Assembly (NCBI GenBank): GCA_947448105.1 | Contig: CANFNE010000081.1 | Location: 1 to 9,384, forward strand | Direction of reading: 5' to 3' | Length of the DNA stretch: 9,384 nt | Source: Burkholderiales bacterium | Lineage (GTDB): Bacteria; Pseudomonadota; Gammaproteobacteria; Burkholderiales; Burkholderiaceae_C | Notes under the pieces: generated by a model | Seen by the model: the letters and a program-made list of their open reading frames with translations, nothing else | What the model was told of the DNA's origin: nothing | Database searches by the model: none | Program-made: the position numbers and the translations under genes | Part shown: positions 5,573 through 9,384 of the stretch, one piece after another | Layout: each line of letters opens with the position of its first letter | Numbering within the stretch: the first letter of the stretch is position 1

Positions 5573-6811
5573 TCAAGCGCGCAATCTCCAAGCCACCCGC
5601 GACCCCAGGGCCACCAGAGTCCCGACGGTCCAAAACACCACCGACACGCCCACCACAGCCCCAGCCGTGCCAAACAGCACAGGCATCACCACGCTGGAGA
5701 AATTGATGGTCATCAGCCGCAGCCCGAGTGCCTGGCCGTGCTGGGCCTGCGGCGTGATCTGGTGCAAAGTGCTCATGATCATGGGCTGCACCGATCCCAG
5801 CGCCAGGCCCAGGCCCACCGAACACAGGCCCATGGCCCAAGCGGACTGCGTAAACGGGTACACCGCAAACAGAGCAGCGGTGATCAGCATGGCGCAGGTC
5901 AGCACCACCGCCTCTTTCAAATGTGCCGCCACCAGCGGCATGGCCACGCGCACGACCGCTGCCGCAATCGCAAAGCCGCCCAGAATCGTGCCGATCACCG
6001 AGGCACTCAACGCGCGCTCATGGCCCAGCAAGGGCACGACAAAAGTGTGCACATCCCAGCACGAGGACAGCAGCCAGTTCACCAGCAGCAGGCGGCGCAT
6101 GGCGGGCTCGCGCAGCAAAACCCAGGCTGAAGGCGCAGGCGCGCCAGGCGCTTGGCCCACAGAGGGGAGTTCTGACGTCCCGCGTATGAAGCACCAGCCC
6201 ACCAATGGCAACAGCGCCATACACAGAAACGCCGCCCGAAACCCCGCAAGCGGCAGCGCATCTCCCAAGGCGCCCCCGCCAAAATCAATCAACAACCCGG
6301 CGCTGACGGGCCCCACAAAGTTGGACACCGCCGGGCCAATGGCCAGCCAGCTGAACACGCGTTTGAGCTCGGTGTGGTTGCGCGCAGCGCGGCCCACGTG
6401 GCGCTGCAAAGCGATGGATGCGCCTCCAGTGGCCGCGCCCATGCACAGGGCGCTGACGCACAAAACCGGGAACACCGGGAACAGCAAGGACAGGAAAGCA
6501 CCCACCATGGCCACCAGCACGCCCAGGCCCATGGGGCGTCGCAAGCCGTGCCGGTCTGCATAGCGACCGGCGGGCAGCGCCAAGAAGACCTGGCTGAGCG
6601 AAAACAGCGCCAGCAAAAAGCCCACATGCACCGCACTGCGACCGAGCTGCAGCGCCAGCAGCGGCGCGGCCAGGCGCATGCCAGCCATGCTGGCGTGCAG
6701 GCAAATATGGCCGCAAATCAGGCGCAGGAGCGCCCAGGCGCGGCTGGTCTCAGACGAGGCTTCAGGGTCCGACGGTGCTTCGGCAGCGGCTCCCGCTTCA
6801 GGGGAATTCAC
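5573..6811 (-). CDS. Major facilitator superfamily (MFS) transporter
   Basis: Inner-membrane secondary transporter of 412 residues, the usual length for a 12-helix MFS protein. After a hydrophilic Ala/Glu/Ser-rich N-terminus of about 25 residues, hydrophobic segments follow one another to the end. Motif A, GRYADRHGLRR (82-92), lies in the loop between helices 2 and 3. A longer polar central loop near 206-228 separates the two halves. The final segments are Gly/Val-rich and the protein ends RVAWRLRA. The start is GTG at 6811-6809, overlapping the rmuC stop by four bases (GTGA), which implies translational coupling; no separate Shine-Dalgarno is visible. The substrate cannot be assigned; drug or metabolite efflux is possible. 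The stop lies 41 bases from element B. Confidence 0.9.
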   Translation of the reverse strand: MNSPEAGAAAEAPSDPEASSETSRAWALLRLICGHICLHASMAGMRLAAPLLALQLGRSAVHVGFLLALFSLSQVFLALPAGRYADRHGLRRPMGLGVLVAMVGAFLSLLFPVFPVLCVSALCMGAATGGASIALQRHVGRAARNHTELKRVFSWLAIGPAVSNFVGPVSAGLLIDFGGGALGDALPLAGFRAAFLCMALLPLVGWCFIRGTSELPSVGQAPGAPAPSAWVLLREPAMRRLLLVNWLLSSCWDVHTFVVPLLGHERALSASVIGTILGGFAIAAAVVRVAMPLVAAHLKEAVVLTCAMLITAALFAVYPFTQSAWAMGLCSVGLGLALGSVQPMIMSTLHQITPQAQHGQALGLRLMTINFSSVVMPVLFGTAGAVVGVSVVFWTVGTLVALGSRVAWRLRA

Positions 6812-8259
6812 AACAGCGAGGTGCCCGCATCGCTGTCAAAGTCTTTGTCCTGCGGAATCAGCGCGGCCACTTGCGACTCGGGCAGGCTTTCGACCTTTTT
6901 CAGGGCCCGGCCCATGGCGCGACTACGCACTTCGGCGCCGTCCAGGGTTTTCAGCACCGTCTCGGTCTGCGACTTGACCTTGGACAGCACGTCGCCAAAC
7001 TTGCCAAACTCGGTTTTCACCGCGCCCAGCACCTGCCACACCTCGCTGGAACGTTTTTCCAGCGCCAAGGTGCGAAAGCCCATTTGCAGGGAACTGAGCA
7101 TGGCCAAGAGCGTGGTGGGCCCGGCGAGCGTGATGCGGTGCTCGCGCTGCAGCGCCTCCATCAAACCCGGGCGGCGCAGCACTTCGGCGTACAGGCCTTC
7201 GGTGGGCAAAAACAAAATCGCAAAGTCGGTGGTGTACGGCGGCTCCACGTACTTCTCAGCAATCGACTTGGCCTCCAGGCGGATGCGCAGCTCCAGCGCC
7301 TTGCCTGCGTCGGCGGCGTCGCCCGCATGCGCCCTGCCCTGCGCGTCGAGCAGGCGTTCGTAGTCTTCATTGGGAAACTTGGCGTCAATCGGCAGCCACA
7401 GCGGCGCGCCGTCGTCCGACTTGCCTGGCAGCTTGATGGCAAAGTCCACCACGTTTTTGCTGCCCGGCCGGGTGGCCACCTGGGCAGCGTATTGCTCGCT
7501 CACAAACACCTGCTCCAACAGTGACGCCAGTTGCGCCTCGCCAAAAATGCCGCGGGTCTTGACGTTGGTGAGCAAATGCTTGAGGTCGCCCACGCCCTGG
7601 GCCAGGGTTTGCATTTCGCCCAGGCCTTTGTGCACTTGCTCCAACTGGTCGGCCACTTGCTTGAAGCCCGCACCCAGGCGCGCTTGCAAGGTGGTTTGCA
7701 GCTTTTCGTCCACGGTGGCGCGCATCTCGTCCAACTTGGCGGCATTGGTGGTTTGCAGTTGCGCCAGCTGGGCGTCCAGGGTCTGGCGCACCTCGGTCAG
7801 CGTACGGGCGCTGGTCTCACTCAGTTCGGCAATGCGCCTGGCGTTGGATTCACTCAGGCCCGTGAGCTGGGTGCTTAAGGTGTCTGAAAGCGACTTTTGC
7901 AAGCCGGCCAATTGCAGGCCAAAGGCGTCGATCTGGGTGTTTTGGGTGCGGGTGGCCTCAGCGGCCTGTTGCGTCAGGGTTTGCTGGAAGGTGGCCAGGT
8001 TGTGGGCCGACTCCTGGCGCCCGTCGCGAGCGGACTCACTCACTTCCCGGCGCAGCTCGCGCTCGAGGCGGTCTATGCGTTCGGCGCTGGCGTGCAGCAG
8101 TTGCACCAGTTCGGCTTGCGCCTGGGCGGCGGCAGTTGCGGCGCCACCATCGCTGCGCCGCAGCACGGCCCACAGCGCCAGTGCCACGTTGAGCACCAGC
8201 AAAACCACCACCAAAGCAAGCATTTCGTTGTTCAAAGCCGTCATCCTCCAAGCCTGCAT
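6808..8259 (-). CDS. rmuC: RmuC-family DNA recombination protein
   Basis: RmuC is known in E. coli for limiting inversions at short inverted repeats, and its C-terminal domain is a predicted PD-(D/E)XK-type nuclease fold. The 483-residue product (E. coli RmuC is similar in length) has one N-terminal membrane helix (about 14-33). A long coiled coil of Gln/Ala/Leu/Glu-rich repeats follows (about 40-220), with recurrent L-S-E-T/S-x-A-R units. The RmuC domain spans about 225-435: KTRGIFGEAQLASLLEQV, LPIDAKFPNEDYERLL (289-304) with the conserved DAKFP, PPYTTDFAILFLPTEGLYAEV (340-360) and AGPTTLLAMLSSLQMGFRTL (379-398). The start is uncertain: ATG 8259 has no ribosome site, ATG 8244 directly abuts GGAGG, and TTG 8235 lies 9 bases after GGAGG. 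The MFS gene overlaps its stop, and the gene upstream ends 74 bases before it. Confidence 0.95.
   Translation of the reverse strand: MQAWRMTALNNEMLALVVVLLVLNVALALWAVLRRSDGGAATAAAQAQAELVQLLHASAERIDRLERELRREVSESARDGRQESAHNLATFQQTLTQQAAEATRTQNTQIDAFGLQLAGLQKSLSDTLSTQLTGLSESNARRIAELSETSARTLTEVRQTLDAQLAQLQTTNAAKLDEMRATVDEKLQTTLQARLGAGFKQVADQLEQVHKGLGEMQTLAQGVGDLKHLLTNVKTRGIFGEAQLASLLEQVFVSEQYAAQVATRPGSKNVVDFAIKLPGKSDDGAPLWLPIDAKFPNEDYERLLDAQGRAHAGDAADAGKALELRIRLEAKSIAEKYVEPPYTTDFAILFLPTEGLYAEVLRRPGLMEALQREHRITLAGPTTLLAMLSSLQMGFRTLALEKRSSEVWQVLGAVKTEFGKFGDVLSKVKSQTETVLKTLDGAEVRSRAMGRALKKVESLPESQVAALIPQDKDFDSDAGTSLL
8245..8249 (-). promoter_or_regulatory. GGAGG ribosome binding site bearing on the rmuC start
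   Basis: The minus strand reads TTGGAGGATGACGGCTTTG. GGAGG has no gap before the ATG at 8244 but an acceptable 9-base gap before the TTG at 8235. The later start still keeps the whole membrane helix, so a protein 8 residues shorter than the ATG-8259 version is plausible. Confidence 0.4.
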
Positions 8260-8274
8260 TGTGGTTCAGAAACA

Positions 8275-8310
8275 GCGCGCCAAGTGGGCCTGCGACAGCC
8301 GCTTGGGCGC
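8275..8310. repeat. Imperfect hairpin between the dehydrogenase gene and rmuC
   Basis: GCGC (8275-8278) and CCAAG-TG (8280-8286) can pair with C-G-CTTGG (8300-8306) and GCGC (8307-8310), with one bulged G and a 13-base loop. There is no T run on either strand, so it is not a standard intrinsic terminator. It could be a weak processing or attenuation structure, or chance in GC-rich DNA. Confidence 0.25.
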
Positions 8311-8333
8311 CCGGCCCAGCGCATAAAGATGTT

Positions 8334-9194
8334 TCAGGCCTTGCGCGCGGCCAGCAATGCGTCGGCGTAGGCCTGCCAGGGCGCCGTTTTGTCCACGCCG
8401 GTCAGCACGCCTGAACGAGCCTGGTCCGCCACCCACTGGTGTTTTTCGGCGATGGCCTGGGCCATGGTCGGGGCAAAACCGACTTCGCGCACCGTGTTGG
8501 CGCATTCGCGCATTTCCTCGGCCCTGCGCTTGCCGTGTTGCGCCACGCGGCTGAAGAAATAGCCCCCGGTCTTTTCCCAGTCAATAGACGGAAAGGTCTC
8601 GGCCAGGGTAGGAAGCACATGGGCCTCAACGCCATAGGCCCGGGCCGTGGTGTAGCTCTCAATCACCAGCGCCTCCAGGCCCTTGATCATCACGCTGCGG
8701 CACATCTTGATGGCCGAGGCGGTGCCAATGGTGGGCGCTACGGCGGTGGTGTCCATGCCCATGGCGTTGCAGCGAATAGCCAAGGCTTGCGCCTGTGTCC
8801 CACCCAGCAATATGGGGACCTTGATGCCGTGGGGCGGAACTGAGGTCATGACACCCGCTTCCACGTAGTGCGCGCCTGCGGCTTCAACCACCTTAGACGC
8901 CAGCTGCTTGGTGCCAGGCGAGGCCGAATTCAGGTCCAGAAACACCGCCCCGGGGCGCAGGTGCAGTGCTGCCTCTTGGGCCACGGCCAGGGTGTTGGCG
9001 GCAGTCACCGCTGAGATCACCAAGTCGCAACTCTGCGCCAACGCTTGCATAGAGGCGCAGGCCTGCACCCCAGGTGCCGGATTGCGCAAATCGATGTCCC
9101 ACACGCGCACCGAGGCGAAATGCGCGCCCAAGCCCGCCGCAAAGATGCGACCCACCTCGCCATAACCTATCAGCCCCAAGTGTTGCAAGTGCAT
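8334..9194 (-). CDS. NAD(P)-dependent oxidoreductase, 6-phosphogluconate dehydrogenase-like with DUF1932 C-terminal domain
   Basis: Predicted cytoplasmic dehydrogenase of the beta-hydroxyacid / 3-hydroxyisobutyrate type. The N-terminal Rossmann fold begins LGLIGYGEVGRIFAAGL with GYGEVG at 10-15. An Asp-rich end of the second strand (VWDID, 31-35) is consistent with NAD preference. VEAGVMTSVPPHG (111-123) occupies the substrate-loop position. SAIKMCRS (160-167) supplies K163, the position of the family's catalytic lysine. Residues about 165-260 (KGLEALVIESYTTARAYGVE and on to the MRECANTVREVG region) match the DUF1932 helical domain of 6PGDH-like proteins. The 286-residue length is normal. It starts 10 bases after the stop of the LigC/PmdC-like gene on the same strand, so it is probably in that operon and may act on an intermediate of aromatic degradation; that role is inference. 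The physiological substrate is unknown. Confidence 0.87.
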   Translation of the reverse strand: MHLQHLGLIGYGEVGRIFAAGLGAHFASVRVWDIDLRNPAPGVQACASMQALAQSCDLVISAVTAANTLAVAQEAALHLRPGAVFLDLNSASPGTKQLASKVVEAAGAHYVEAGVMTSVPPHGIKVPILLGGTQAQALAIRCNAMGMDTTAVAPTIGTASAIKMCRSVMIKGLEALVIESYTTARAYGVEAHVLPTLAETFPSIDWEKTGGYFFSRVAQHGKRRAEEMRECANTVREVGFAPTMAQAIAEKHQWVADQARSGVLTGVDKTAPWQAYADALLAARKA

Positions 9195-9204
9195 GGCGAT
9201 GACT

Positions 9205-9384
9205 TCAGGCCGCGTTCAATTGTTGTTCCAGCGCGTGCAGCACCTGGTAGCAGGGCAGCACCTGGGCCACACTGGAGTTAGGCTCGCGGCCCTCGCGGAT
9301 GGCGGCAAAAAACTCGCGGTCTTGCAGCTCAATGCCGTTCATGGACACGGCCACCTGGGAGACGTCGATTTTTTCTTCCTTGCC
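9205..9384 (-). CDS. pmdC: 4-carboxy-2-hydroxymuconate-6-semialdehyde dehydrogenase (LigC/PmdC-like), C-terminal 59 residues, cut by window edge
   Basis: Only the end of the gene is present; the reading frame is open to the right edge and stops with TGA at 9207-9205. The peptide includes VSMNGIELQDREFFAAIREG and EPNSSVAQVLPCYQVLHALE, the C-terminal pattern of Gfo/Idh/MocA oxidoreductases. From memory it closely resembles the end of Sphingobium LigC (KVDVSMNGIELQDREF, REGREPNSSVARVLDCYRVL). LigC/PmdC oxidises the protocatechuate 4,5-cleavage product to 2-pyrone-4,6-dicarboxylate with NADP. A different Gfo/Idh/MocA member is possible, since no active-site part is visible. The DUF1932 dehydrogenase follows 10 bases downstream. 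Confidence 0.72.
   Translation of the reverse strand, partial: GKEEKIDVSQVAVSMNGIELQDREFFAAIREGREPNSSVAQVLPCYQVLHALEQQLNAA

Noticed and set aside
5558..6563. Two plus-strand frames (190 and 298 codons) opposite the MFS gene
   Set aside because: Antisense shadows; translations are His/Gln- or Ser/Thr-rich with no hydrophobic pattern.

Overview
The window is dense, GC-rich DNA with housekeeping genes of a betaproteobacterium. Three things point to Burkholderiales, most likely Comamonadaceae (inference from protein character and gene order): a uvrC-pgsA pair, an earP-efp pair of the arginine-rhamnosylation type, and the end of a protocatechuate 4,5-cleavage (pmd/lig) dehydrogenase gene. I see no tRNA, rRNA, CRISPR array, insertion sequence or phage gene.

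Layout, left to right. Positions 1-2301, minus strand: uvrC (excinuclease subunit) followed by pgsA (phosphatidylglycerophosphate synthase), which runs off the left edge. Positions 2377-4250, plus strand, divergent from uvrC: earP, then its substrate efp (elongation factor P), closed by a strong UUCG-loop terminator at 4290-4318. Positions 4360-5241, plus strand: a LOG-family nucleotide hydrolase. Positions 5242-5572 hold no gene. Here, between two convergent genes, lie two long inverted-repeat elements that share a conserved core in opposite orientation. Positions 5573-8259, minus strand: rmuC, then an MFS transporter coupled to it by a 4-base GTGA overlap. Positions 8334-9384, minus strand: the end of a LigC/PmdC-like dehydrogenase, then a 6-phosphogluconate-dehydrogenase-like oxidoreductase 10 bases downstream.

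How the genes relate. EarP uses dTDP-rhamnose to modify Arg32 of EF-P, and the encoded EF-P has arginine at exactly that place, so enzyme and substrate match. UvrC cuts damaged DNA in nucleotide excision repair, and RmuC is a predicted nuclease-like protein that limits inversions. The right edge is probably the tail of an aromatic-degradation operon.

The least explained part is the intergenic pair at 5276-5371 and 5428-5531. Their arms differ in sequence but each pair of arms is self-complementary, and the cores share AAGGAGGA, a triloop hairpin and GGGGGACA. All four A/C-type mismatches in the arms become G.U pairs on the strand that carries the core. This suggests a family of folded, REP-like elements or a structured RNA, and is the main candidate for something undescribed.
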